This document shows, piece by piece, positions 44,484 through 52,855 of a stretch of 64,000 bases of DNA. The position numbers and the translations under genes are program-made. The notes beneath the pieces were generated by a model that was given only the letters and a program-made list of their open reading frames with translations, was not told the origin of the DNA and searched no databases. Source of the stretch: Oscillospiraceae bacterium (GTDB lineage Bacteria > Bacillota > Clostridia > Oscillospirales > Oscillospiraceae); NCBI GenBank assembly GCA_017434755.1, contig JAFRER010000010.1:186001-250000 (forward strand). The letters run 5' to 3'. Each line of letters starts with the position of its first letter. Within the stretch, counting starts at the first letter, position 1.

Positions 44484-45422
44484 TCAGCCTCTGCCCTTTT
44501 CCTTGGAGCGCTTGTCGTTGATGATCTGCATCTCAACGGAAGTGATTTCCGTCACGCCGTGCTCTTTCGCCCATGCGACACAGCCCTTGAGCACGGTCGG
44601 CAGAAAGATGCGCGGAACATTCAGCAGCATCTCCAGAGCATCATCGGTAAAGTGCACATTCGGGTCGGTCCTGTCCGCGGCATAGCGGACGGAGGAAAGG
44701 GTGGCGTTGCGGATCGGAAGCAGTTCGGGTACGAGCCGGGGGGTCCGTGCAAACCAGAAGTTCTTGCTGTCCCGGTAACCGTGGCAGATGAGGACGTTCG
44801 GCCAGAGTTTCCCTTTCACGCCGTCGATGATGTTGTCGTAGTATTTCGGCTTCATGAGCACCTTGTCTATGCGCAGGATGAAGTGCGCACCGTACTGGCT
44901 GGTGATGCCGTTAAAGTTTTTATAGGGGGGCGGATAGCATCCGTCGGAGAGCTGCCGGCCGATATCCTCCTCCGCGTTTTCCAGATCGCACATCCACGTG
45001 CATTCCATCACCTGATAAGCCTCGGAAACGACCTTGGGACGCGGCGTGGCGGGATCTTCGGCGATGCACAGACCGTCTTCGAGCGTAAAACCGAAGCTTT
45101 TCATCTTTTCCGCGGGCGTGTCGCCGGGCCAGCCCTGCGCGACGATCTTCTTGTGGTATCCCTTGCCCTCCGGCATGTAGTTGATGGCGACCTGACGGCG
45201 TCCCGCAAGAAGATGCTGGGCGGTGTTGGAGGAGTTGCGCGCCTCGAGAATAAGCGCGTAATAGTCCTTTCCGGCTATGTAGTAGGGGAAGCAGAGCGAA
45301 TAGGAACCGACCGAGGTGCTGCCATCTTCTGCCAGACTGGAGATCATCACGGTGGGCATGGGGATATAGGAACTGGTCTGATAGAAATTGTCAACGATGC
45401 GAAGATCTTTGAAACTGCTCAT
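44484..45422 (-). CDS. Flavin-reductase-like protein with PCP_red-like C-terminus
   Basis: 312 aa. Residues 1 to about 210 fit the flavin reductase-like FMN-binding split barrel: PMPTVMISSLAEDGSTSVGSYSLCFPYYI, then ARNSSNTAQHLLAGRRQVAINYM. The C-terminal 55 residues (FTDDALEMLLNVPRIFLPTV, then AWAKEHGVTEITSVEMQ) resemble the PCP_red domain of light-independent protochlorophyllide reductase subunits and anaerobic radical enzymes. The function is probably an FMN-dependent reductase of an unknown partner; the C-terminal match is by eye and less certain. AGAGAGGCC precedes the ATG. Monocistronic. Confidence 0.7.
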   Translation of the reverse strand: MSSFKDLRIVDNFYQTSSYIPMPTVMISSLAEDGSTSVGSYSLCFPYYIAGKDYYALILEARNSSNTAQHLLAGRRQVAINYMPEGKGYHKKIVAQGWPGDTPAEKMKSFGFTLEDGLCIAEDPATPRPKVVSEAYQVMECTWMCDLENAEEDIGRQLSDGCYPPPYKNFNGITSQYGAHFILRIDKVLMKPKYYDNIIDGVKGKLWPNVLICHGYRDSKNFWFARTPRLVPELLPIRNATLSSVRYAADRTDPNVHFTDDALEMLLNVPRIFLPTVLKGCVAWAKEHGVTEITSVEMQIINDKRSKEKGRG

Positions 45423-45469
45423 TTGCGGCCTCTCTTTATAAAGATGATTAGTTAAAACAGTTTATTATA

Positions 45470-45727
45470 TTGTATCATAAAACGGAGCAGGGAGCAATTA
45501 CCGGATGGTGCGGGCCAATCGATCCGGAAAAGACCTATACTCTGGCATGGCCAAACTACTGGCTTCCGGATTGCGGAGACGGCTTTTCAATATTTGACGG
45601 AGCGAATATAACGCAGGACCGTGTCGAGCTGGACAATCATCTGTTGATCGACTATATAACAGAATCCCTCGGAGGCATTATCGGCGAAGAATACGAGGAT
45701 CCTCTTACGGTCAGGGCCGCATCGTGA
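45470..45727 (+). pseudogene. 5'-nucleotidase C-terminal domain fragment
   Basis: The frame contains IDPEKTYTLAWPNYWLPDCG, then DGFSIFDGANITQDRVELDN and LLIDYITESLGGIIGEEYEDP. This matches the end of 5'-nucleotidase/UshA-type C-terminal domains (TYTVATNDYLA.GGDGY..F....). The N-terminal metallophosphatase and most of the C-domain are absent, the only usable start is TTG in an AT-rich segment, and no ribosome site is seen. It is therefore probably a remnant of a deleted gene, still followed by a terminator at 45767-45793. Confidence 0.6.
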
Positions 45728-45766
45728 TCATCGACGAAAAACCCTGAGGAACTGAAAAAGCAAAAA

Positions 45767-45793
45767 CAGCACAGGCAAATAAAGCCTGTGCTG
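45767..45793 (+). terminator. Terminator-like hairpin
   Basis: CAGCACAGGC, loop AAATAAA, GCCTGTGCTG; between the nucleotidase remnant and the convergent surface-protein gene; flanked by A- and T-rich sequence. Confidence 0.7.
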
Positions 45794-45825
45794 CTTATTA
45801 TATACCCTTGTCTTGCTGTTATCTG

Positions 45826-47856
45826 TTATCCTGCGAGGGTCGCCGCCGTGATGGTGCAGCCGCTGTATTCGGTCCCGTTGACCGTGAGCGTGATGTCCGC
45901 GGGAACGATGATCTGTCCGTTCCCGTAAATGGTCAGGCTGCTGATCAGGGAGGTGCCGGTCACCATCCAGAGCGCGTCATCCGTGAGCGTGACGTTGATA
46001 ACGTTGGCACCGTTGAAGTTCACCAGATTCGCCACGTGGCCAAGATTCCAGTATTCGTTGATCGTGAAGTGCGTGATCTGGTATTTTTCTGCGAAATCGG
46101 CCGCCGTCTCCGCGTCGTCGAGAGCGAATCCCCCATTTTCCTTCACTGCTTCGGAGCCCACGAAGGAGACGTGGATCGCAGAGGTGGAGGCGATCGCTCC
46201 CTTGTAGGTGGAGCCCTCTCCGAAAGTCACGTTCAGCGTGCTGCCTTTCAGGCCGTTCGAGCCGGAGGCGTTGTAGATGTTCCCAAAGAATCCTCCGTTG
46301 GTGAATGTGAAGATCTGCACCGGCTCATCGGCCTGCGCCTGCGCGACGCTGAAGCCCGCCGCCTCGTTGTATTCGGCCTTGTAATTCTGCGTGCCGTGGT
46401 CGGTATTCTGCTTGTCGTTTTTATCCATCATGCCGATCGCGGCCTCTTCATTGTCCATGACCTGGATCAGCACGCCGCCATTGGTCATTTCGGCATCATC
46501 CACCGCGGCAACGAGAGACTGAGCGCCAAAGCCGGTCTTCACCAGGAAGGTGGCGTATGCGCTCGCAATGACCGTTCCCTTTTCGATGCTTATAGAGTTG
46601 CTGCCCTGCTGCGCCAGAAATCCGAAAGAATCGGACCGGATCTCCGTATTCCTGCTTTCCGCAGCCGTGTAGGTCGCGGCCGTCTCTCCCGAACTGCTTG
46701 TCAGCTCGTAGGTCTTTCCGCTCTCCAGTCCCGCGTATACAGCGTTGCCGCCGGCAAAGACCGTGGCATAGGTTCCGGTGAAGAGGCGCGAACCGAGAAA
46801 TGTCGCGGCGGCACCGCCGGTGACAAGTGTTCCGTAGCCCGTACCGGAATTGACGGTATAGGGGTCGTCCTTCGTTTCGGAGATCTGTCCTGCCCCGGCC
46901 TGCAGCAGATGCCGCTTTTCGACCGAGTAGTTCAGGCCGAGCTCTGAATTGATAACATTCAGTGTTGTGGGGCTTTCCGAATCTGTGGAGAGAACGCCCC
47001 ACGCGCCGGATGTCGCGGTGGAATCGATCAGGTTGAGCGTAGTGCCGTCGCCCATGAGGTTTGCGCAGCGGGAGGTGCCCATGATCCCGAGCGTCCAGGG
47101 CGGTGCGGCCGCCAGCGCGGGATCCGTTGTATTCATGTATGCTTCATAGAGTGTGCCGCCGTCCGACTGAAGCACGGAGGAGCGGATGGTGACCGTCGCC
47201 CCGTCATCCGCGAACACGGGCATAGCGGCTACGCCGGAGCTGTGCAGATAGGAATCCGACACCGTGACGTTCGCTTGGCTTCCGAACGCTGCAATCACGC
47301 TGCCCAGGCCGGTACGGTCGCATGTGCCGCTGCCGTCGGCATTGCTGATCAGTTCGACGATCGAGCGGGTGACGGTGAAGTTTGTATCTGCGATCACAAA
47401 GCCGTTGTGACCGGCTGTCTTGTCCGAAAGGTCGATGTTCTCGGCGTTTTCATCATTGAAGACACCGGAGCTGATACGGTCGGCCGATGATCTTTCACCG
47501 TCGATCCCCGCTGAAGTCACAAACAGCGCCGCGTCGTAGGCGTAATCGTTTCCGGCGGGAGACGAGGCGTCGGTGCCGCCTCCGGACCAGGAGCCTAGCT
47601 GGCCATCGGCCTTGGGAGCGGTCTCCTCAGCGCTTTCAGTGCTTTCTTCCGCGGGATCGGCCGGGAGCTCGGGCGTATCGGCAGGAGTTTCCTCCGCGGG
47701 AGCTTCGGCGGAAGGGATTGGATCCGCCTGCACCGGAGCAGGGGATTGTGTCGGTTCCGACTCTGCGGTGCTGCCGCAGGCGGCCATTGCCGTGAGCGTT
47801 ATCGATACCGCGAGCAGCGCGGCAAGCAGTTTTTTCATTACCATATATGTTCTCAT
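45826..47856 (-). CDS. Secreted beta-helix-like surface lipoprotein
   Basis: 676 aa. The signal peptide has lipobox MAAC (about residue 26), followed by a Pro/Glu/Ala-rich linker of about 60 residues. The body is built from short repeats of alternating hydrophobic and Ser/Thr/Asn/Gly residues (ANVTVSDSYLHSSGVAA, GATVTIRSSVLQSDGG, TTLNLIDSTATSGAWGVLST, TTLNVINSELGLN), the look of a right-handed parallel beta-helix such as polysaccharide-binding proteins. No catalytic motif was seen. Possibly a glycan-binding adhesin. The exact start is uncertain (47856, 47844 or 47838). It has a strong promoter at 47898-47926. Confidence 0.8.
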   Translation of the reverse strand: MRTYMVMKKLLAALLAVSITLTAMAACGSTAESEPTQSPAPVQADPIPSAEAPAEETPADTPELPADPAEESTESAEETAPKADGQLGSWSGGGTDASSPAGNDYAYDAALFVTSAGIDGERSSADRISSGVFNDENAENIDLSDKTAGHNGFVIADTNFTVTRSIVELISNADGSGTCDRTGLGSVIAAFGSQANVTVSDSYLHSSGVAAMPVFADDGATVTIRSSVLQSDGGTLYEAYMNTTDPALAAAPPWTLGIMGTSRCANLMGDGTTLNLIDSTATSGAWGVLSTDSESPTTLNVINSELGLNYSVEKRHLLQAGAGQISETKDDPYTVNSGTGYGTLVTGGAAATFLGSRLFTGTYATVFAGGNAVYAGLESGKTYELTSSSGETAATYTAAESRNTEIRSDSFGFLAQQGSNSISIEKGTVIASAYATFLVKTGFGAQSLVAAVDDAEMTNGGVLIQVMDNEEAAIGMMDKNDKQNTDHGTQNYKAEYNEAAGFSVAQAQADEPVQIFTFTNGGFFGNIYNASGSNGLKGSTLNVTFGEGSTYKGAIASTSAIHVSFVGSEAVKENGGFALDDAETAADFAEKYQITHFTINEYWNLGHVANLVNFNGANVINVTLTDDALWMVTGTSLISSLTIYGNGQIIVPADITLTVNGTEYSGCTITAATLAG

Positions 47857-47897
47857 ATTCCGTTCACTTTCATAAAAAGAGCATTTTCGTACAGGGC

Positions 47898-47926
47898 ATT
47901 ATACTATAAGCCGCCGGCGCAGGCAA
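47898..47926 (-). promoter_or_regulatory. Promoter of the beta-helix lipoprotein gene
   Basis: Minus strand: TTGCCT, 17-bp spacer GCGCCGGCGGCTTATAG, TATAAT. Almost identical in layout to those at 4904 and 15726. Confidence 0.75.
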
Positions 47927-47993
47927 CAGAAAACCGTTTTATCCTTTACCGGTGTGCGTCCGGGTTGCCTGTGGTTTCATAACGCACGTGAGC

Positions 47994-48755
47994 TTAAAGA
48001 GCCGGCAGATATCCGTCCGTAATCTTATAGTCGATTCCTGCTTTGCGAGCCTGCGAAATCTGAAAACGACGCGGTATACGATACATTCTGCCGTCTTTTA
48101 TGAAGTATGCACCCGTTTGATGAAACTGGAAAGGGACACGTCTGTTCAGGCACTGCCGACGGACATCCAGCACCCATTCATAGTTGAGCGGCCGCACATT
48201 CACACCAGATTCTCCCGAACAGGCAACCTCGCTGATACTGCTGTCAAGATACTTTTCAAGATCAACGGGACCAAGCATGGGACCGAGGATAATCGTTTTG
48301 TGCCGGATCGGAAGATCCGCAAAGATCGGAAGCCTGTAATCCGCCCGGTCCTGGTTTTCGCAGGTGCAGCCTACGATAACATTAGCATAGCCATCTCCCC
48401 AGTCAGCCGGCGCACATTCCGGGAAGCGCTCAATGCGCTTCGTGAAAAAGTAAAACATGCAGTCGGATCGGCGTCTTATCATTTCCCAGCACTCATCACG
48501 CCATTCGTCTGCATCCTTCAGCAGAAAATCAGAGGTAAAACAGGGCATGACGATAGAGCCGGATGCTATTTTCATGCTTCCGTCACGCTTTTTCCTTAAC
48601 GGCAGATCGAAGTTCTGTGTTCTGCGGCATTGTTCCGAAGAAACAGGACTGCCGTATGATTTGTCCTGCCGGTAAACATAGCAGTATCGGCAGCCTTCGG
48701 AGTACTTCGTACAGCCGTGCCAGGGATTCCAACTTGCGTATTTCTGTTCACTCAT
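47994..48755 (-). CDS. DUF5131 (phage Gp37/Gp68-like) radical-SAM-like protein
   Basis: 253 aa. It begins MSEQKYASWNPWHGCTKYSEGCRYCYVYR, the family hallmark, in which the CxxxxxxCxxC-like cysteines resemble a radical-SAM cluster site. SSISEVACSGESGVNVRPLN and DVRRQCLNRRVPFQFHQTG are typical of the C-terminal half. The family was first named from phage proteins; the reaction is not established. I chose the ATG at 48755 because homologues start there, although the ribosome site is weak; a GTG at 48836 would extend it by 27 residues. A possible promoter is at 48857-48862. Confidence 0.85.
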   Translation of the reverse strand: MSEQKYASWNPWHGCTKYSEGCRYCYVYRQDKSYGSPVSSEQCRRTQNFDLPLRKKRDGSMKIASGSIVMPCFTSDFLLKDADEWRDECWEMIRRRSDCMFYFFTKRIERFPECAPADWGDGYANVIVGCTCENQDRADYRLPIFADLPIRHKTIILGPMLGPVDLEKYLDSSISEVACSGESGVNVRPLNYEWVLDVRRQCLNRRVPFQFHQTGAYFIKDGRMYRIPRRFQISQARKAGIDYKITDGYLPAL

Positions 48756-49086
48756 ATTTTTATTCTGATTTTCGAAAAGCCGTATCTGCGGCGGCCTGTT
48801 ATTCAAAACGGATCCATCCGCTTCCGCTGCATTCACCGCAGTAAAACTGCATCCGTATTATACCTTTTTTCCGAGCGGTTGAACAGTCCTTGAAGAAGCC
48901 AAACTCCGATCTCTGCGTGTTTACGGTGTTCAAAAAGGCGCTTCCCTTTGCTCCCGTCAGCGAAACAGACAAACCGGATCATATTCCGCCTGTAGCTAAA
49001 ATGACCTGTCGCCTGTTCGAATCCCAGTCTCATCTATCAAAAAAGAGAAGAAAATACTCCTGACGGAATATCTTCTTCTCTTTTTT
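48756..49086. other. Intergenic region between DUF5131 and tRNA-Ser(UGA)
   Basis: 331 bp. It holds a likely -10 (TATAAT, minus strand, 48862-48857) with GTTCAA at 16 bp for the DUF5131 gene, and the tRNA terminator at 49041-49087. A 66-codon frame (48833-49033) covers the promoter and is not called as a gene. Nothing else seen. Confidence 0.5.
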
Positions 49087-49087
49087 T
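49041..49087 (-). terminator. Terminator of tRNA-Ser(UGA)
   Basis: AAAGAGAAGAAAATA pairs with TATCTTCTTCTCTTT, directly 3' of the tRNA on the minus strand and flanked by A and T runs. Confidence 0.8.
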
Positions 49088-49175
49088 GGCGGAGGGTAAG
49101 GGATTCGAACCCCTGTGAGGTTGCCCTCTAACGGTTTTCAAGACCGCCCCGTTATGACCGCTTCGGTAACCCTCC
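49087..49175 (-). tRNA. tRNA-Ser(UGA)
   Basis: 89-nt class II tRNA on the minus strand with encoded CCA (49089-49087). The acceptor GGAGGGT pairs with ACCCTCC; the anticodon loop CTTGAAA in an ACGGT-type stem gives UGA; there is a long variable arm; the T-arm is GGGGTTCGAATCCC. Confidence 0.93.
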
Positions 49176-49194
49176 GTATGGACTTTGCTTTGCA

Positions 49195-49223
49195 GTTATA
49201 ACATAAAAACACAGAGGTGTCAA
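49195..49223 (-). promoter_or_regulatory. Promoter of tRNA-Ser(UGA)
   Basis: Minus strand TTGACA (49223-49218), 17-bp spacer, TATAAC (49200-49195). The -35 lies in the loop of the upstream operon's terminator hairpin (49206-49245) and the spacer covers one arm. Confidence 0.7.
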
Positions 49224-49245
49224 CAAAGGGACGCCTCTGTGTTTT
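49206..49245 (-). terminator. Terminator of the MacB-type ABC operon
   Basis: AAAACACAGAGG pairs with CCTCTGTGTTTT around a 16-nt loop, just after the permease stop at 49254. Confidence 0.8.
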
Positions 49246-49253
49246 CTGCGGGA

Positions 49254-50510
49254 TCATTCCCTCCGCAGCGCCGCGATGGGATCGAGATTCGCCGCTTTGA
49301 CCGCCGGAAGGAGTCCGAAGACGATCCCGATGGCCATGGAGAAGAGCACCGCGATGAGGATGGCGGGGATGCTGATCGCCGTCGGCGTTTCCAGCACGGA
49401 AGAGATGGATTTGGCAAGGACGATGCCCGCCGCCACGCCCAGAAGACCGCCGAGCCCCGTGAGGACGCCGGCCTCCGTGAGGAACTGCCGCAGGATGCGC
49501 TTTTTTCTCGCGCCGAGGGCTTTTTTCAGGCCGATCTCCTGCGTCCGTTCGGTGACGGTCACGAGCATGATGTTCATGACGCCTATGCCGCCGACCAGCA
49601 GGGAGATCCCGGCGATCCACAGCAGCTGGGTGTTGGAGGAGTTGGAGAGCTGCTGCAGCTGCTCCGCCTGCTCCATCAGATCCTCTCCCTTGTAGGAGAG
49701 CTTGCTGTCGGCCGTGGGGAGGACCTGCTTCTCCGTCAGGAGCCTTGCCGCTTTCTGGCCGATGGAGGTCATATCGTCGGTGCTTTCCGCCCGGATGGCG
49801 ACGTGCTGGGGCTCGTCGAAGCGGTACAGGACCGGCCAGGTCTCAATGGGGATATAGATGGTCCCGCCGGTGCTGCTGTTGAAGCTGTAGTAGTCGTTGA
49901 CGGTCTCGATCCGCGCTTCGAAGATGGAGGTGCTGTCCACGATCCCGATGACGGTGAAGGCTTCTCCCTGCATCTCCAGCGTTTTGCCGACGGGATCCGT
50001 CCCGGCGAACAGGGTGGACCACGCGGTCATGTCCAGAAGGCAGAGCTTTCTGCAGCGGGCGTGATCCTCCTGCGTGAAGAGCCTGCCTGCCCGCAGGCCG
50101 AGGCCGCAGGTCGTGAAATAATACGGGTCCGTCCCGATGACGGCGCCGTTGAAGGCCTGGTCTCCGTAGAAGATGCCGTCGGAATACTGCCTTGTCAGAT
50201 AGAGGCTCACATCGGAGACCTGTTCGATCCCGGCAAGTTCCGCACGGGTGTCCTCCGTGATGGGGACCACGCCCTGGGGGATCGGGTTCCAGGAGAGATC
50301 GTATTCGCTGTTGTCCTGACAGAGCCGGAGCCTTACGGCGTTGTTCCCGGAGCCGATCAGGCTCTGCTTTATCTGCTCGTTGGTCCCCTTTATGGTGGAC
50401 ACGATGGTGATGATCGACGCGATGCCGATGATGATGCCGAGCATCGTCAGGAAAGAACGCAGCTTATGGCTTTTTATGCTCTGAAAGGCAAGAGAGATGT
50501 TTTCAAGCAA
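49254..50510 (-). CDS. MacB-type ABC transporter permease (FtsX domain)
   Basis: 418 aa. One N-terminal membrane helix with the run [26 protein letters not shown], a large extracytoplasmic MacB_PCD domain (about 45-270) and three C-terminal helices of the FtsX domain ([27 protein letters not shown]). With the ATPase at 52175 it forms a mechanotransmission-type ABC transporter that exports or acts on extracytoplasmic substrates. The start is TTG at 50510, 8 nt after GAGGGGG. It is the last gene of the operon. Confidence 0.92.
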   Translation of the reverse strand: MLENISLAFQSIKSHKLRSFLTMLGIIIGIASIITIVSTIKGTNEQIKQSLIGSGNNAVRLRLCQDNSEYDLSWNPIPQGVVPITEDTRAELAGIEQVSDVSLYLTRQYSDGIFYGDQAFNGAVIGTDPYYFTTCGLGLRAGRLFTQEDHARCRKLCLLDMTAWSTLFAGTDPVGKTLEMQGEAFTVIGIVDSTSIFEARIETVNDYYSFNSSTGGTIYIPIETWPVLYRFDEPQHVAIRAESTDDMTSIGQKAARLLTEKQVLPTADSKLSYKGEDLMEQAEQLQQLSNSSNTQLLWIAGISLLVGGIGVMNIMLVTVTERTQEIGLKKALGARKKRILRQFLTEAGVLTGLGGLLGVAAGIVLAKSISSVLETPTAISIPAILIAVLFSMAIGIVFGLLPAVKAANLDPIAALRRE

Positions 50511-50525
50511 TCCGCATTCCCCCTC

Positions 50526-52178
50526 TCAGTAGTTGTAGAGCGCCTCGATGGCGGCCTCGTTCGCCCGGGCTCCGGGCTTTACTCTGCGGCCGTACGGGAA
50601 AGCGACGTGGTCGTCTTCGGTGAGGCCGGAAAGGACCTCCGTATAGGAACCCCAGAGGCTTCCGCCGGTGACGATGTCCCTGCGCTCCAGCAGGCCTTCG
50701 CTGTTTTCGACGAACACATAGCTCCGGCCGTTCTCGGTGCGGATGAACATCTTCTGGACATACAGGCCGCTGTCCCCGCTCCTGCGCGGAGTATAGCTGA
50801 TGTTGACGAATTCGCCCTCCCGGAGCACCGCGTCCTCATGGATGGCGGCGGTGAAGGGATACAGGGACACGTTGCTGTTGCCCTGGCTGTAGTGGTAGTA
50901 TTCGTTCCCTTCATAGGGAAACTCCGAAACGCTTATGATCTCCGCGTCGTAGTTCTGATAGGACTCCCAGCTCATCACGTTCACCGTATCGCCGGGACGC
51001 ATGGCGGAAAGCTCCGTCTCGCTGAGCACGCCCGTGACGAAGAAGCCCCCGCCGCCGGAAACGACCAGGACCGGCTCGTTCGTGCCCGTCACTTCATCGG
51101 GATCGTTCAGCGTCTTGACGACGCCGCTGACCTTGCTGACAACGAGACCGTTGGTCAGCTCATACTCCAGTGTCTCGTAATCGAGCTCCGCCTTCTTCTT
51201 TTCCATCTGGAGGGAGGTGATCTTTTCCTGCGCCTCCTTTTTCATGGCGTTCAGCTCGGCCCAGGTGGAGATATAGACGGTGTTGTCCACGGGAGCGGGC
51301 TTCACCGGCGGATTCAGAGGGTCGTAGGTGGGAGGCACGGCGGTTATGATGACGGAGTATTTCCCGTCGGGGCCGATAGAGCACACGGCCATATAACTGT
51401 CGGCCACCCGTCCGAGCATGGAGTTGCCCTCGCGGCTTTCGAAAACGGCGCAGACGGTGCTGCTGGGGACCGGCTGGTCCGGGAAACCGGGATCGCCGGA
51501 GCCGCCCTCGCCGCCGGGGGAGGGAACATCGCCGCCCGTTCCGGGATCGGAGGGGAACTCGCCCTCTTCGGGGATCACGGGCAGTGGCCGTACCCCCAGC
51601 GCGACGATATCCGCCGGCGCAAAGGGAAGACCGGCCGACCAGACGAACACATAGGGGTCGTCGGCGGTTCCCCGCCCGCGGTCGGTTATGAGCTGTCCGT
51701 AATACTCGTAGACGGGAAGGTCCTCGGCGGTCTCCTGATGCACGACGGGGCTGCCGACCCGGTAGGTGTTGATGATCTTAAGCTGCTTTTCCGCCTGCTG
51801 TATCTCCAGCTCCAGCTGGTGCACCTTGATCTCCTGCCGCTTCAGCTGCATGTCCGTGAGCGTCGTGTCGAAGCTCAGCAGGGGATCGCCGATGTTTACG
51901 GTGTCGCCCTCCTTCACGAACACTTCCCGGACGATCTGCGTGGGGGAGACGTACACGGTCTGCATCCTGTCCGCGAAGACCCTGCCCTGGGTCTCGGACT
52001 GGCTTGCCGTCTGGCTGCTGAAGAGGATGTCCTTTACGGAATACACGTTGACCGGGGCCGCGTTGGAGCGGATCAGGAGGAGGATCCCGTATACGCCCGC
52101 CGCAAGGACCGCGGCGGAAGCAAGGATGAGAAGCAGGATTCTGGCTTTCCGGGAGAGCTTTCCGGTGGCTTTTTTCAT
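50526..52178 (-). CDS. HlyD/MacA-type membrane fusion protein with Gly/Pro-rich insertion
   Basis: 550 aa. Membrane anchor (about 12-34), a barrel-sandwich half ([42 protein letters not shown]), a coiled-coil hairpin whose two arms (about 105-130 and 300-345) are separated by about 170 residues, including a Gly/Pro-rich stretch ([20 protein letters not shown]) and a small domain, then the second sandwich half ([19 protein letters not shown]) and beta-barrel. Adaptors link a MacB transporter to its substrate or an outer partner. The insertion is unusual. It overlaps the ATPase gene by 4 nt. Confidence 0.85.
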   Translation of the reverse strand: MKKATGKLSRKARILLLILASAAVLAAGVYGILLLIRSNAAPVNVYSVKDILFSSQTASQSETQGRVFADRMQTVYVSPTQIVREVFVKEGDTVNIGDPLLSFDTTLTDMQLKRQEIKVHQLELEIQQAEKQLKIINTYRVGSPVVHQETAEDLPVYEYYGQLITDRGRGTADDPYVFVWSAGLPFAPADIVALGVRPLPVIPEEGEFPSDPGTGGDVPSPGGEGGSGDPGFPDQPVPSSTVCAVFESREGNSMLGRVADSYMAVCSIGPDGKYSVIITAVPPTYDPLNPPVKPAPVDNTVYISTWAELNAMKKEAQEKITSLQMEKKKAELDYETLEYELTNGLVVSKVSGVVKTLNDPDEVTGTNEPVLVVSGGGGFFVTGVLSETELSAMRPGDTVNVMSWESYQNYDAEIISVSEFPYEGNEYYHYSQGNSNVSLYPFTAAIHEDAVLREGEFVNISYTPRRSGDSGLYVQKMFIRTENGRSYVFVENSEGLLERRDIVTGGSLWGSYTEVLSGLTEDDHVAFPYGRRVKPGARANEAAIEALYNY

Positions 52179-52855
52179 CGGATCGCCTCCCTTTCCACGA
52201 ACTCGCCGTCGAAAATATACCGGATCGTGCGGGCCCTGTCCGCGATCTCCTGGGCGTGCGTGATGAGGATCACGGTGGTCCCGGCGTCGTTCAGACTGTC
52301 AAACAGGGACATCACCTGCCGGCCGGACGCCGAGTCCAGCGCGCCGGTGGGTTCGTCCGCAAGAAGGAGCAGGGGGTCGTTGATCATCGCTCTGGCGATG
52401 GCGACGCGCTGCTGCTGGCCGCCGGAGATCTGGTTCGGATAAAAATCCATCCGGTCGGCCAGGCCGACCTTCTCCAGAGCTTCCGCGGCGCGTTCTCTGC
52501 GCTCGGCCTTCGAAATGTTCGCATAGACCAGCGGAAGACTTACGTTGTCGAGGGCGGTCAGTCCGGGCAGAAGATAAAAGCTCTGGAAAACGAAGCCGAT
52601 CTTGGAGTTGCGGATATCCGCGAGCCGGTTGTCGCCGGCGCCTTTTACGGATTCGCCGTCCAGCAGGTATTCGCCGGAGCTCGGCGTGTCGAGACAGCCG
52701 ATGATGTTCATGAGCGTCGTCTTTCCCGAACCGGAAGGGCCCATGATGGTGATGTATTCCCCCTTCTCAACGGAGAGGGAGATGTTCCGGAGAACATGGA
52801 TCGATTCGCCGCCCTGGGGAAAATCCCGGCAGATGTCTTTCAGTTCTATGAGCAT
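52175..52855 (-). CDS. MacB/LolD-type ABC transporter ATP-binding protein
   Basis: 226 aa ATPase: Walker [10 protein letters not shown] (about 38), the LolD/MacB-type [19 protein letters not shown], signature [15 protein letters not shown], and Walker [13 protein letters not shown]. It is the motor of the FtsX-type permease in the same operon. The start overlaps the stop of the upstream adaptor gene by one base (TGATG), and its own stop overlaps the next adaptor gene by 4 nt, so all are translationally linked. Confidence 0.95.
   Translation of the reverse strand: MLIELKDICRDFPQGGESIHVLRNISLSVEKGEYITIMGPSGSGKTTLMNIIGCLDTPSSGEYLLDGESVKGAGDNRLADIRNSKIGFVFQSFYLLPGLTALDNVSLPLVYANISKAERRERAAEALEKVGLADRMDFYPNQISGGQQQRVAIARAMINDPLLLLADEPTGALDSASGRQVMSLFDSLNDAGTTVILITHAQEIADRARTIRYIFDGEFVEREAIR

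Noticed and set aside
48833..49033. 66-codon minus-strand frame before the DUF5131 gene
   Set aside because: Overlaps a likely promoter (-10 at 48857-48862), lacks a ribosome site and has no family resemblance.
48990..49040. tRNA-like sequence CTGTTCGAATCCCAG
   Set aside because: Only the T-loop consensus is present; the flanking bases do not form a T-stem, and no acceptor or anticodon arm can be folded.
49185..52442. Very long plus-strand open frame of 1085 codons
   Set aside because: It is antisense to the MacB permease and HlyD-type genes, runs through the tRNA-Ser promoter region, and has Arg/Gly/Asp-rich composition with no domain. A shadow frame of GC-rich coding DNA.
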